Counted from the stretch's first letter, positions 25,961 to 39,325 are shown. The stretch is DNA of 64,000 nucleotides from Liolophura sinensis (GCF_032854445.1 NC_088301.1:51447187-51511186), one strand, 5' to 3'. Numbers and translations are program-made. The notes: generated from the letters alone by a model not told the origin.

Positions 25961-26094
25961 TTGATGTTTAACGCCGTACACAAGAATAAACCAATTATAC
26001 GACGGTGACCAGCATTATGGTGGGAGGAAACCGGGCAAAGCCCGGGGAACCCACGACCATCCGCTGGCTGTTGCCAGACTTCCCCACATACGGG
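25918..26094 (-). mobile_element. 5'-truncated SINE, minus orientation, abutting a LINE
   Basis: Read on the minus strand, the body (CCACCATAATGCTGG, CGGGCTTTGCCCGG, ATGGTCGTGGGTT) and a long (TAAA)n tail match the SINE family at 16324 and 18144. The tail has expanded to about ten TTTA units. The head is missing. The body stops at CCGTATGTGGGG, exactly where LINE ORF1 sequence starts on the other strand. Confidence 0.82.
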
Positions 26095-26095
26095 G

Positions 26096-27511
26096 AATGT
26101 CCTAAATGTCCTAAAGGGATTAATCAATGTCTCTAGAGATGTCTGGAATGTTACAGTGGCTACGCAAACTGTGAAGGAACAGCTGTTGACTAGCGGCTTC
26201 TCATTTAACGGGGTAGATTGTCCAATATATGATGTGAAGGAGCAAAGGCTCCTGGCTAGATCTCGATGTCCGATCGAGGTGCCCGATGACACTATTCGAG
26301 GTTTGATGTCCCGGTATGGCACGGTCCATCACGTCAGCCGGGAACATTACCTTTTTGATAGGTCACTTGAGAATGGTATGCGCCGTATTTACATGAGTGG
26401 TGTGACCCAGATTCCACAATTAATTTCGGTTGGGAATTTTAGAATTCCTTTGTGGTACAGAGGTCAGGTCCGTGCCTGTCACATCTGTGATAGCGCAGAA
26501 CATTTCAAGGCCGACTGTCCTTTAAAGGATAAATGCCTCAAGTGTAAACAGGCAGGCCACTTTCAAAAGGACTGCCCGCTGAGCGATGAAAATGACAATG
26601 GCGATAATGACGATAACGATTGCAATGCTAATCATGATGATGATAAAGATAGTAATGTTTATGAAGTTGAAGGTGACAATAAAGATGAGAATGAAGGTCG
26701 AGGAGATGAGGATGGTATTTATAGTGAGGGACATGGCAATGATATGAAAATTGGGGTTTCTGGCGAGTCTGTTTCTTCCAGTCAACAAAATAAAGGGACT
26801 TTGGATAACTCTGCTGCTGACAACGAGGACGCTGGAGAGTGGCAAGTTGACACTAAATCCATGTCCTCCAGCAAAAAGATTCGAAATAAGCGCATTGATG
26901 CTACAAATAAGGTCAGGAAGTTAAGCGAATCGCCAGTAGTAGGCGGGTCCCAGAGCCTTTGCGAGGCATCTCAGACGTCAAATAGCCCGGAGTGGGTTGT
27001 CGGTATGAATCAAATCTCGAATTCCTCCTCACCCCCTAGATCGTCAGAAATTTCGAATACTACGCCATCCTGCATTAAGGAGACGCAATCCAGTGGCGTG
27101 ACGCCCTCCAAAGGTGCACTTGGTAAGAGTCCGTCCTTATAGGGTAGCACGTTCAGCCCTGACCCGTCTACAATGTCACAGTTAGACACTAGAGAAATAG
27201 CAGATTGCCTTGATCCTCAGGGAAGCTCTCAGCAATCTGATATGTCTAGGGCTGGTGGAGAATCCAATATGGAGGAGTCTCTTTCGGAAATGGATGCACC
27301 CGAAGACTTGCCTGCATATACCAATGGCAAGGGTGAGGTCTTGGTACCTGTCTCAACATCCCTGGGATCGTATTATCGCACATTGCGACGAGACTCTAAA
27401 GTTGACAAGGTTAAAAAGCAGAGGAAGTTGATAACGTTGTCACAGGAGGATTTTGCTGAGCGTAGGGCAGCGATGTACAAGAAGTCCAGAAAAAAGAAAA
27501 AGAATAAATAA
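26096..27511 (+). pseudogene. LINE ORF1 (zinc-knuckle protein), 5'-truncated, one nonsense stop
   Basis: This is an RNA-binding ORF1 protein of the retrotransposon. The frame is open from the junction with the SINE at about 26096, and no native start codon remains. Two canonical CX2CX4HX4C knuckles are visible (CHICDSAEHFKADC, CLKCKQAGHFQKDC; 26480-26580). A long Asp/Asn/Glu-rich stretch and a Ser-rich stretch follow. A single TAG at 27140-27142 interrupts the frame. The same frame then continues from about 27143 to TAA at 27509-27511, ending in a Lys-rich tail (KKSRKKKKNK). In the autonomous ancestor this was probably one protein. Confidence 0.8.
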
Positions 27512-27520
27512 ATATTAATA

Positions 27521-30500
27521 ATGGCTACTACAAAGATCTTACAGTGGAACTGTAGAGGATTGAGGTGTAACCTCGCAGAGCTCCAGATGTTAGCTCAAGA
27601 CCTCAATCCTGTAGCTTTTAGCTTGCAGGAAACTCTGATGACTGATCCTAGTTATCAATGTCGAGGTTATGTATCTCATCACGCTGTTGCCACGTCTACG
27701 AATGGAAAGGCATCAGGGGGTTCTTCTCTTTTGATTAGGCAGGGTGTAATACACAATAGAATGGCACTGAACACCGATAGTATAGTATTAACAATCTGTT
27801 CTATTTATATACCACCTTCTTCTACTCTTCACCAACAAGAGCTGCAAAATTTATATGATCAATTACCTAAACCGTGTCTTCTTTTGGGTGACTTTAATGC
27901 CTATAGTGGTCTCTGGGGTGACTCTAAACGTAACCAGAAGGGCTCTGTATTGGAGGATTTTATATCTAATAACTCTCTATGCGTCTTAAATGATGGCACA
28001 CATACTTACCTTCATCCTGCAAAGGGCATTTATTCGGTCCTTGATTTAGCTCTGGCTGATGCAGGGCTAAGATCGGAATTCAGCTGGAGCGTCCATGATG
28101 ATCTGTGTGGAAGCGACCACTTCCCCACCATACTTACCCTTGAGGAGCCGGTATCTTCCTCCCTTCCACGCTTTAATTATGATAAAGCAGACTGGCCCCG
28201 CTTTGCTGTTCTGTGTGGTGAAACACTTACTAGCGACCTTTTTCTTGATGCAGTTGATCCTATCCAGTTATTCTCGGATCAGCTAATCGATGTAGCCTCC
28301 AAATGTATCCTGAAATCTTTTTGCGGTTCCCCGTATTAAGAAACCGTGGTTCACGGACGACTTTAAACGAGCTAGGCGTTTCAGGAAACGTGCTGAGCGC
28401 GTGTACCGATGTAGACCATCTCCCGGTAATTTAGATGATGTTAGGCGTACTCGAGCTAAAGTCCGTAGGACTATCAAACAGTCCAAACGTGACTCTTGGA
28501 AACGTTATGTTTCTAAGATTAATCATCGTACCCCTATGTCAAAAGTCTGGAATATGATCCAACACATCAAAGGCAAGGGATCCAGTGTCACTGTCAATCA
28601 TCTTAAAGACGGGAATAATTCTTTGACAGAAAAAATTGACATAGCCAATAGGTTGGGCGCTTCTTTTGCGCACCATTCGTCTTCAGATAATTACTTGCCT
28701 CAGTTCCAGCGTAACAAGGAACGGACCGAGGCAAGTCCTCTTGATTTTACATCCTCAAATGAAGAATCCTACAATGCTACATTTTCTCTACATGAACTAT
28801 TCGCATCCCTTAGCAAGGCCCATGACTCAACTCCAGGGCCAGATGATATCCACTATCAGCTTTTACGACACCTTCCAGAATCTTCCTTGAGGGTGCTTCG
28901 TGGAATGTTTAATACCATTTGGATTTCCGGGAATTTTCCTGCCTCATGGCAAAACGCTATTATTGTCCCCATCCCAAAGCCCGGAAAGGATTCTACCGAT
29001 CCAAATAACTATCGTCCTATTTCCTTAACCAGTTGAGTATGCAAGACTATGGAGAGGATGATTAACGATCGCTTGGTTTGGTTTTTGGAGACTAATGAGT
29101 TGATAAGCGACATTCAATGTGGATTTCGAAAGAATCGCAGTACTGTTGATCACCTTGTTCGTCTAGAATGCTTTATTAAGAACGGTATCGTTAATCGTGA
29201 CCATGTCGTATCTGTCTTTTTTGATCTGAAAAAGGCATATGCCACTACTTGGAAATATGGCATTATGAAAGATATGCATGGATTTGGACTTAGAGGTCGG
29301 CTTCCTGACTTTATTCGTAAATTCTTAGACCATCGTCACTTCCAAGTTCGGGTTGGGGCTACCCTATCTGACTACTTTGAACAAGATCAGGGGGTTCCTC
29401 AAGGCAGCATTTTATCAGTTACTCTCTTTAGCATTAAGATTAATAGCCTTGCCAGAGTTTTATCTCCTAGTATGAATGCGTCCCTTTTTGTGGACGATCT
29501 TGGTATCTCTTGTCGAGGCAAAGGTATGCAGACTATTGAGAGACAGCTGCAGATTTGCCTTAACAAAATCCATGCCTGGGCACTGGAGAACGGATTTAAG
29601 TTCCCCAAGTCGAAGACTAACTGTGTACACTTTTGTCGGAAGTACTTCCCCCATGAAGACCCCAAGGTATTTTTAGATGGATCCCCCATCAAGGTTGTGC
29701 CGGAGGCAAAATTCCTCGGGGTGATCTTCGATAAGCACCTTACATTTAAATCTCACATTAATTATCTTAGAGCCAGATGCCTAAAGGCGCTTGATATTTT
29801 GAAGGTTGTCTCTAGTGCTCGATGGGGAGGGGATCATGAAACCCTACTTCAGCTCTTTCGAGCACTGATTCGTTCTAAGCTAGACTATGCCTGCAGTGTT
29901 TATGGAGGTGCGTCACGCTCCCAGTTGAGGAAACTCAATACTGTACATCACCAGGCCCTACGGTTGTGCTTAGGTGCTTTCCGTACATCTCCTGTGGAGA
30001 GTCTGTATGTTGAGGCAAACGAGCCTCTCCTGGAGCTTCGAAGAACTAAACTATCCTTACAGTATATCACCAAGCTCAGAGCCAATCAATCCAACCCAGC
30101 CTTTGATTGTGTCTTCCATCCGGAATTTGAAGACTTATATGCTCAGAAGCCATTCATTGTTCCTCCACTGGGTGTCCGCATCCAGGAACATGTGCAATCA
30201 GCTGGACTTGGGCTGGATACTATCACCCCCATACGCATCCAGGAAGATCCACCGTGGTTATATCCTGAGCCTCAGGTTGATACCTCGCTCTCCTCCCTGA
30301 AGAAATCTTCCACCAACCCTTTAGTATACCAGCAGGAGTTTAGTAATATGTGTTCAAAGTATCCATTTTATCACCGCATATTCACTGACGGTTCCTAGAA
30401 TGATGATGGCGTGGGTTCTGCCGCTGTCCTTGGACCCAGAACCGTTTCAACTCGGTTTCCAAATTCCTGTTCTGTATTTACTGCGGAAGCCAAGGCAATT

Positions 30501-31156
30501 TTGTGCGCACTTCGGTCCATTCCAGAGCTAGGAGGTAGCAGATTTCTCACCTGCTCTGACTCCCTTTCCTGCCTCCAGGCAATTCGGGCTAGTTCGCCTG
30601 TACATCCAGACATTCTGTCTATCAGGGAGATGTTTAAACGACTTAATGAAGATTTTATCATTGTCTTTTGTTGGGTGCCCGGGCATATGGGTATCCCTGG
30701 GAATACTGCTGCAGATGAAGTCGCGAAGGCGGCTTTGCATTCCGTTACTACCCAAACTGACGTTCCATATTCGGACTTGCGTTCACTTATTTGCTCCTAT
30801 ATCAAGCGCTTGTTTCAGGCTCAATGGGATGACCAGACAACCAACAAACTGCATGATATTCGTCAGTTTGTTGGTCCAGCGCCTTCCCTTTCACGGCATC
30901 GTCTCCGCTCTTGCATTTTGTGTCGTATCGGTCACACACGTGCTACGCATGGGTATTTGTTAAAAGGAGAAGATGCTCCTCAATGCTTTGCTTGTGACGG
31001 TTCACAGTCAAGCACATATTGCTTGACTGTGGCGACTTTGCTCCTGTACGAGATTCCTTTTGTCACGTGAGCTCTCTTTCAGAACTTTTCAATTCTGTAG
31101 AAAGTGATACTTTTTTTGACTTTCTCTCTGCCATTGGTATGGCAGGAAAGCTGTAA
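27521..31156 (+). pseudogene. LINE ORF2: endonuclease, reverse transcriptase, RNase H; broken at four places
   Basis: ORF2 starts ATG at 27521, 9 nt after ORF1. Endonuclease motifs are QWNCRGL, LQET, GDFNA and SDHFPTIL. Reverse transcriptase motifs are FFDLKKAYATTW, QGVPQGSIL and FVDDLG. RNase H motifs are IFTDGS, AEAKAIL, TCSDSL and WVPGHMGIPGNTAADEVA, so D-E-D-H/D residues are kept. There are four lesions: a frameshift at a run of five T (28318-28322), a TGA at 29034-29036, a TAG at 30396-30398 just after the RNase H TDGS motif, and a frameshift near 31000-31006. After the last one, the C-terminus continues in another frame to TAA at 31154-31156. In motif A the Asp usually found after KAY is Ala. 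No active protein can come from this copy. Confidence 0.88.
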
Positions 31157-31317
31157 TTTTAAACTACCGTCTGTGTTTGTTATGTGACTTCTGGTGTCCT
31201 TTTTGACTGAATAGTAAATGAATTATCCGTAGTAGATCGACTACTTGACGTTTTATTGTCGCGATAAAACTGAAATATTGTTGAAAGCGACGTTAAAACT
31301 TTCACTCACTCACTCTC

Positions 31318-31400
31318 ATGTATGTATGTATGTATGTATGCTTGGGGTTCAAACTGTGCAATGTATATATGTGTGTATGTATGTATATATGTATGTATGT
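31318..31400 (+). repeat. (ATGT)n microsatellite after the LINE tail
   Basis: There are two blocks of ATGT repeats separated by about 35 bp, directly behind the CACTCACTCTC end of the LINE. The repeat may have grown from the insertion junction. Confidence 0.8.
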
Positions 31401-33636
31401 AGGTAAGTTATATTTAACAGAACAATGCTGCAATAAAAGAATACATTCTGGCATTACTCAGACAACGGATTTTCTGTTCAAATTAACAAATTATTTTTTA
31501 GAGTATAAGTTAGCGGTAATAATATTTTTGTTCTACCTAGGTACAGCTTTATTCTTTCATTTGGTAAGGAGTTTCTCACACAAAAAATCACCATCACACA
31601 CATCGTATTTCATTGTGGGTCACAGTGACAGTTTTTTTTTAGTTTTGTTGATTCTTCCCAAGCAAGATCTTAAACTGAAAAGAAAACCCTAAAATGAAGT
31701 ATGTATCATAGAAATCTAGTTTTTTCGCGACAGAGTTTAGTGGTCTTTCATCTGACATACACTTCATGATAGTGATATCTTTACCCTTTGACTATATACG
31801 ATAAGCCTACATAAGTTTTTTTGCTCACCTTTGTGTACTATTATCTGTGACGACAAAAGAAGAATAATATTATCTAAAACTGAAATAATGGTTTTACTTT
31901 TAAGAAAGCAAACTAATAATAGCGTGTAACAAAGCACAACGAGTGTACTTACAGAGCGTAATAACTACCTAGAACTTCTTCGGAATTATGAACAATTTCT
32001 CAGGACTTTGGAACCCATGTTCTTGAAACTTAAGAGAAGAAACTACCAGCCAAATAATATCAAGATACGAATATCAAGATACGATTTTAAATACGTAAAA
32101 TCATGGGATGTATGCCTTGCAAGAGTAGTGATTGTAGTGAAAATACGATGTGTTAAATAAAGGGAGGCAACTCTTAAATGTTAAGGTATTCAGAAACAGT
32201 AGGAGCACCCAGGGCTGTATTAATACATGGATGACTCATGCAGTCTTCCGTCATTTTTATTTTCCGCAATTTAAAAATCTCGCGGTCTATTTATATACAA
32301 ACCCCACGCGTAAGAGTTGTCGTGTCATTTATCTGCTGAAACACGTTTGTGTCTGTCGGGTTTCATGACTGAATACTTAGGTGGCTGTATATATGCGACC
32401 GTATGTACATTAGCCATCCGTCTAGTTAACCATGAGTTCAGCATACCCGTACATGCACTGGTAGGACTTGCTCTGACAGAAGAACTGTTTTGTTTTACAG
32501 CCACCGGCCTGGAACACACTATAGATCACGGCAAGAGATTAATCCTGTAAATACCCATATGTATTATGTATACATGTATACCGATATATACACGGTGCGT
32601 GCTATATGGCTCTGAGCGTTATGACATAGGGCCTATACCGTGGTGTCCGACATACATGTATAACTCGGTACACACTGTGTATACATATCCTGTTATTGAT
32701 TGTGACGTCTCTATACTTACAGGCGTGCATATATGCGTGTATCTATATATAACATATGGTAGCCAACTATATCCGAAACATGCCTGTATGTTATCTGTAT
32801 CTGCCCGCGGGTATAGGAGGGTGAAGCACAGCCCAACGTGTAAAGCTAAGGAGCTTAATTCTATGTTTCACATCCTCTATGTGGCTGTACTTACTTAAGC
32901 TGGGCAGAAACATGTGCACATGTATGTCCTATATATGGCGCGTGTATATAGATGTACTGTGTGTGATTGAAATGCGTGCATGGTTTTACAGGTAACGGTC
33001 GTAATGATTGGTGATTCTTGACATCCTCTATACATCATCCCGGTAGAGCAAGAATGACCACCCGACAAGATGCACCATGGACATGAATAAAGAACACCAC
33101 AGTATAGCTATATGTATCTGAGCTGCGCCTAAGATATTTCCCATTGTACGCGACCTGAATTTATCGACTTACACGTGGCTAAATGTAGGCTACACAGGGA
33201 GACACAGGGATACTGTATAAGGGGCACTTTTTCATACTTAGCGTTGTATATACAGTGCGTGTGCTTTGATTTCTATACACAATATGGACGATGTATCCAC
33301 CAGGTCATGGAAATGTTGATGTTTGTCGATTCCAGTATTTGTTATTGCCATTATCAGAATTGGTGTTGATAACAGTTGGGTCTTTATAACTTTTGTTTGA
33401 CGAGTGCGAATTTGATGCCTGTAGATAATTGAACACAAGTTCAATGGCATTCAATCACATAAAATAGATTCCTTTGAAATGCTCTAAATTATTGTATAAT
33501 GCATTTTTGTTTTGTTTTTCTCCAGCACCTCAAAATACCAGTTTGTAACATATACAGTGAAATAGCCTATATATGTGATGGGAAATTTATGGAGAAATGC
33601 AACTGCGTTGCAACTTGTTGACAGAGATCAAAAACC
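31401..33636. other. Intergenic, upstream of the DNase gene
   Basis: No recognised exon or repeat. TATA-like and TGTATATATG-type strings are plentiful, so no promoter element can be singled out for the downstream nuclease gene. Confidence 0.4.
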
Positions 33637-33928
33637 ATGTCCATCCAAGCAATAACCTTGATAACACTGGCGCTAATCGGGGTGTACATAACCACTTTTA
33701 CAACAATGGCCGATGGATTCAGAATCGGGGCTTTCAACATTCAAATATTCGGCAAGAAAAAAGCGGAGAATCCGGATGTAATGAACACAATTGCTAAGGT
33801 ATGTCGTGTGGCCTCATTGTTTTTGTGCTTATATGGTAATAGACAGGGCTTGGCCTTGAACACCACTTCAGGGTCTGTGAATGTTGACGCTTAGAACCAC
33901 ATTTTCAGAAAATAAGTGAATGTCCTCG

Positions 33929-33998
<70 letters not shown>

Positions 33999-36900
33999 AA
34001 GACGAAATTTGATTCGTTGCAAATCATGTCATATGATATCGTTTCACCATTGCAAGCGAAATCTGAATTTTACATACGAAAGAACAATTACTATTGTTAC
34101 TTCCCATTGTTAATATTCTTAACACAGTCTTAAATGAAGGTAAAAGGGATCCAAGTACACTGGCATGGTATGCAAGGCCTTCAAAATGCTCCTTACCGTG
34201 TATTGTGAATTTTTCACTCATAGATGATGACAATATAGTGTACTGGTTGCATATGTCGATTATACCAGGTTTCAGGTTATATACGAGGGTCCTTGCATGG
34301 TGCACATATAATGTTTTGTAGTGTAACCAGATTGCTTTGGTTAAACCCCGGTTTAATCAGGGATCGATCGGAAATGGATATTCCTCCGCTTCCGTTCTGC
34401 TGAGGCCTTATTACTCCTGTTTATTCCACCCATGAAACCTACAGTCAAACAAAAAATATGAAATTGTTATATTATATATTATTTGAATTATGCACAAAAT
34501 TTAAATAACGTGATTAACACAGTTGATCCTATTAATGTTTTGCAGATTTTAAGGCGATATAACATTGTTCTTATACAAGAAATTCGGGATAAATCCGGAG
34601 AAGCTATCAAGAAGCTTCTACAGGAGGTTAACAAGTACTCGTAAGTCACCGATTCATGATACCAGTAAATGCATAAATATTGATAAAGGAAAAAAACAAC
34701 ATGAAATTTTATCATAATTTTAATTATTGGCAATTATCAGTGAAGGTAATGAAGGTAAGGATATATGTTTTGATATATGCATGTTTAAGGTTTGGCTCAT
34801 TTAATGACGGCCAAGGGGACTTACAAAAATAACACTCAAAAATTCCATATCGCTACTATAAGGCAATCAACCAGGAAATTTCATGTCCAAAACAATGCAA
34901 CTTCGCAAATGTCAGATTCATTCACACATTAAGCATGAGACACTGTTAAAATTAAACGCACATAATACGTTTGAACGAAAGCTGTCTGGAAGAATGATCA
35001 GTCAACAGTTTCGATGATGTCCAAGCGGGATTATATTAATTCAGTTATTCAAGGACGTCTCTCTCTCCCCATCTCTCTATACATACATACTAGGTCCATT
35101 CTGAATTAGCATACCGTATTAGTATAATGAATGACTTGATTAATCATAAACTCTCGTTAATTTTTTTCCGATGCACATTTGTTTTACAGAGGGAAAAAAC
35201 ACAAATTTGAGATGATTATAAGTGATCGCCTTGGTCGGACAAATTCGAAGGAACAATACGCGTTTTTCTACAGGTAAACCGTCTAAAAGTAATTTAATTT
35301 AATTTATTTCGTGGATATGTTATCTGTCTTTCCCATCTAAAAGGCAGTGTGTTATTTCATGTTTAGAAAGACATGTGGAATATATTATTTTTTTGTAGCA
35401 GCCTATGGTCATATCTGCCGAAAAACGTAGATTTTTAAAATGGCATTGTTATTGTCAGATCTCGGCGCTGTCCTGGTTTCATTCTCTGCGTTTAAAATGA
35501 TGAACAGGACATATTGTCTCTTTTTGTAGAACAGCGGAAGGAATCAAAGTCGTAGACAGTTACCATTATGACGACGGGAGCGAAGCTACTAAGGAAGACA
35601 CATTCCAAAGGGAGCCATTTGTTGTACGTTTCCACATTCCACAGCTAGGTAAATGGCCCGTCATGCATCATTTTTATAAATTATCTCAGATATGAAGCTA
35701 TAAATGATATTTATATTTTGAGGCACTGAAATAACATCGAGACATACACACATCTCTTTTGTCAATCGTCCTTTAATTTAAAAGTATAAGGCCAAAGTTT
35801 GAAAATTTAATAAAAGATATTGTGATACGAACCAGTGATTACTGATAGGCCTATAGGTTCAACTTACCTGAATTCCTGATTTTTTAAAATCTACTTCACG
35901 AATGGTCTAGCTATGCTTATCTCCATATGATCCTTGCTTTTTAACAGGATAGGCAGCAAATTAGTTGCTATGAGTCTGCAATGATGATGTATTTAACTGT
36001 GTCATCTATATATTTCTTTTTTTCTTTTGGCCATTTAAAGTCGTGAAGGACATCGCCATGGTTGCGATACATACAGACCCAGGACAAGCTGTAGCCGAAA
36101 CAAAGGAACTCGCGCGTGTGATTGATGACGTAATGAACACATGGAAGATCGATGACGTCATTGTGCTGGGTGACCTAAATGCAGACTGCAGCGTTTTTCC
36201 AAAAAAAGCGTGGAAAAATCTGTCACTGAGAACCAACTCCAAGTACTTCTGGCCGATTGGAGACTCTGTTGACACAACGACAACCAACACTGATTGCGCG
36301 TATGATAGGTATGCATTTAAATTGATTGGGCATATTTTTGGAGAAAACTATAGAGCCTATGAGAGACATGAGCTCTTGTGAGTTCCATGTGGGGGCGCTC
36401 GCGCGTATCGCGAAAGGTGGGGGTAGAACTCGTTTTTTTTCATAGGCCATATGCCGATTTATTTTAAATCGAAGTATAGAATAATATACATGAAAATTAT
36501 AAGGAAGGTGAAAGCGGATTTTGATGTTACTGACCGATGTTTTTTCCAACTGACAGGTTCATACTGACCGGATCACGTTTAATCTCATCATTTGTTAAGA
36601 ATTCCGCGCAAGTCTATCACTTCGACAAAGCTTATGGATTGGACCAAGAACAGGTAAGAAAATGGAATACAACTAATTCATCGATGAGATATTGTGCTAA
36701 TAATGGTTATAGTATTCTTTCTTATACCTCACGTAGTTTCCTTCACAGCTCGGAGGCATGCAAGCTGAGTGGAGTGTTTAAAAGTGCGGAGTTGAATATA
36801 TTTGGTTTTATAGTGTTATTGCCTTTGCTTCGCTGTTGGATGAACCCTTTTTTCTATGTTCGTTTTACTCCAGTCCGGGTGATCCTGTATAAAATAGTAT

Positions 36901-37140
36901 GTTAATTTTCGTTATTAGTCTTCTGTTGTACCAATGTTTCTTTTATAACTTTAGGCTATTGCGATTAGTGACCATTACCCCATAGAAATAGGCCTCGCGC
37001 TGGACACTGGAGGGACCAGCGTGGGCGGAGATTCTTCAGACCCTGGAAATTGCTGCTCTAAGGGAGGGACAGGGTTGTGTTCAACACTAATTTCAGCTTT
37101 TGTTTCATGTTTTGCGCGGCTGTTGAATGTAAGAAATTAA
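33637..37140 (+). CDS. Secreted DNase I-family endonuclease, 7 exons
   Basis: This encodes a Ca/Mg-dependent DNA-degrading enzyme of the DNase I/DNase1L group. Exons are 33637-33798, 34546-34640, 35190-35273, 35530-35648, 36041-36308, 36557-36653 and 36955-37140, giving 336 aa in phase. Residues about 1-25 form a signal peptide ([16 protein letters not shown]). The mature start is near [12 protein letters not shown]. Catalytic positions, by comparison with bovine DNase I, are E66 (LIQEIRD), E107 (KEQYAFF), H164 (AIHTDP), D198 and N200 (LGDLNADC), D242 (CAYDR) and H282 (SDHYPIE). C203 and C239 match the structural disulfide. The product should be secreted and act in digestion or on extracellular DNA. 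The C-terminus is extended by about 50 residues: a Gly/Ser-rich linker, CC, and the hydrophobic [15 protein letters not shown], which could be a GPI-anchor signal or a membrane-binding tail. Which paralogue (DNase1, 1L1, 1L2, 1L3) cannot be decided. Confidence 0.93.
33932..33995. repeat. (TA)n microsatellite in intron 1 of the DNase gene
   Basis: About 64 bp of uninterrupted TA dinucleotides, self-complementary and likely length-variable. Confidence 0.95.
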
Positions 37141-39190
37141 AGATACATTCACATGTAATGTCCAATATTGCACAATATTTACGTCATTTCGATCATCGCG
37201 AACAGTTTAGTGTCGTCAACATTATGGTTTTTTTTTAATTCTAAAACTTATGGGGGCCAAAGAAGTTTCCCAGTCACTAGTTGACACAGCGGTCGAGTGA
37301 AGAAAATGGCACTTACATTTAAAAGATTTCCCCTCAGATATGGGAGCATTTTCCTGAGAAAGAAGAGTGCCATTTTTCAGGGGCTTCCGCTCAGCCGTCA
37401 CCTACCCTCGTAAGGGTTAGGTCAAAGCACTACCGTCGGTGGTATCTTAGAGTGAATAATAGTGCTTCTGTGATTTGTCATATTCATTCATTGCTCACCA
37501 AGGTCGTTAATTAACCCCTAGAATACATTAAATTCATGTATTTATTAAAGTGTCGTCGGGGTTATACGATGAGTAACATTTTCAGCCAGACTAGTGGTCA
37601 GTTTGTCAGTTTGAAAATAGACTGACCGTTTCACATGAATGAAAATGATATGCAACCCCTCCGAGGGAGTTTGAGGAATAAGAAACACTGAACCTGTTTA
37701 GATGATAATAGAGCCTATGCCTAAACCCCGATACGAGGGCTAGGGGAAAAACAACCCATGCCTTTTCGTAGGATCTGTTTGGTTTGATCTTTGAAACATT
37801 TTAACGGCTCCGTAGAGCTTTGTTGTGTGCAGTAGTTGCACCTGCTGGGTTACTGTTTACGAGCTAAATCACATGTAAAGAAGCTGTGATAGTTATTTTA
37901 TATACTCATGCTGAATGCGTTGTGAGAGTAACTTTAAAACTTAGGTATATATGTATTTTTATATCTGTATATGTGGTAATATTTTACACATTTTCATCTA
38001 TATGTGATCTGATAAATTGACATCATTCCTTGATAAAGGAACGGGCATGGTAAGGCGGGGAATAGAATCCAGTTCACGAAACTGACTATAGCTGTAACTG
38101 ACAGCTGCTGACACTCTCGTAAGGCTGCTCCTTTTTTCAGTTCTCTTTTACTCTTTTTTATTTGACAGGCATGTGACTTATAAAGCCCCAAATATGTAGT
38201 GGAGTAATGTATAGGTCATAAAAGCGAAAAATGTTACCTGCTCCAGTCACACTGAGATATCTTTTTTTTTTTGCATTAGACATTGTAGAGTGGGGAAAAT
38301 CACTGCACCACAAATCTAACTTTCTGAAAAAAAAAACAATCAATTAAATACATATGTAACAAATATTCAGCCTTATAGTTCCCCTACGCATAACATAGCC
38401 AAAGAACCACTTGTGCCCTCAACCAGGATTCACGTATGACTGTTGTTACCACACGTTACGTAATTCCATAGTTTAACAGTTACTCATTCTAATTCATAAT
38501 AAAACTTATTTAATACAAGATAGCATATATCTTTTCTTACACAAAAATATGTCACCAAAGAAAAAAAAAGAAATACAATGGTTAGAACTCTCTCTAGAGG
38601 TGCAAGCTACTTTCAATAATGATTGCATTAGTATACTGTACTAAGAAGGATACTTGACAGGCTATGGCACAAATACGGATTTCAGACTTGTCAAAATATA
38701 ACAAAACTTATCACATTATAAGTTTCTTTTTTACATATGAGGAAAAATGTTAACCAGAACGAAACCTTGACAGCACGTAGAAATACACACATGAAAGCCT
38801 CAGTAAAAATATTTTTCTGGTTAACGTTGATCTTCATACTATAAATTAAAGACACAGTGCCTCGTTAGAGCGGAGTGCTTTTTCGGTGGGTTATTACTAG
38901 GCAAAGATCTCTTTTATGGCCATATAACTTTTATGGGTGATTCGACCAAGATTTATGCTTCTGATCTGGACATTTATAGAGCTGTGCTGGGATTTTGAAA
39001 TTTGAACTTCCTTATCGTACTTCTCTGGGGCAAATTCCCCGCCATGCCTTACCTTACCGGGGCTTTTTGGAAAGGTAAATTTACAACTTTATTTTGTAAT
39101 GGTTTACAAAAAAGAATATATTTAAAAGGTGTCTGATATTCCGTGTCCTTGTTTTTATTGCTTATACGAATGGCGCCAGGAAGGAGCTAT
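37141..39190. other. DNase gene 3' flank and intergenic DNA
   Basis: No recognised exon or repeat family. Part of it should be the DNase 3' UTR, but no convincing AATAAA is close to the stop codon. Confidence 0.4.
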
Positions 39191-39194
39191 TGCA

Positions 39195-39325
39195 ACTTTC
39201 TATGTTCCAGAGGAAGTCACCGCATAGCATAAGGCCGCAAGCGAATCAGTAGGAGCTAGATTCGAACTCGCAGTCATGGACACTATGATGTTCAGAACTG
39301 AGACATTGAGGCATGTTGAGCAAGA
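39195..39325 (-). mobile_element. Probable tRNA-derived SINE head remnant
   Basis: On the minus strand, GACTGCGAGTTCGAATCTAG resembles the B box and following bases of the SINE family at 16324, with an A-box-like CTCAATGTCTCAG upstream. The conserved body is not found, so this is a short old fragment. Confidence 0.35.

Larger units (their letters stand above)
26095..31317 (+). mobile_element. Decayed non-LTR retrotransposon (RNase H-bearing I/Nimb-like group)
   Basis: The roughly 5.2-kb element holds ORF1 (zinc knuckles), a 9-nt gap, then ORF2 with AP endonuclease, reverse transcriptase and RNase H, and a short 3' UTR. It ends in CGACGTTAAAACTTT followed by a CACTCACTCACTCTC tail rather than poly(A). 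The combination of CCHC-type ORF1, APE endonuclease and RNase H is typical of the I superfamily. The reverse transcriptase wording is closest to Nimb-like elements known from molluscs, which is recall, not a search. The 5' end of ORF1 is missing, and both ORFs carry stops or frameshifts, so the copy is dead. Confidence 0.9.
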
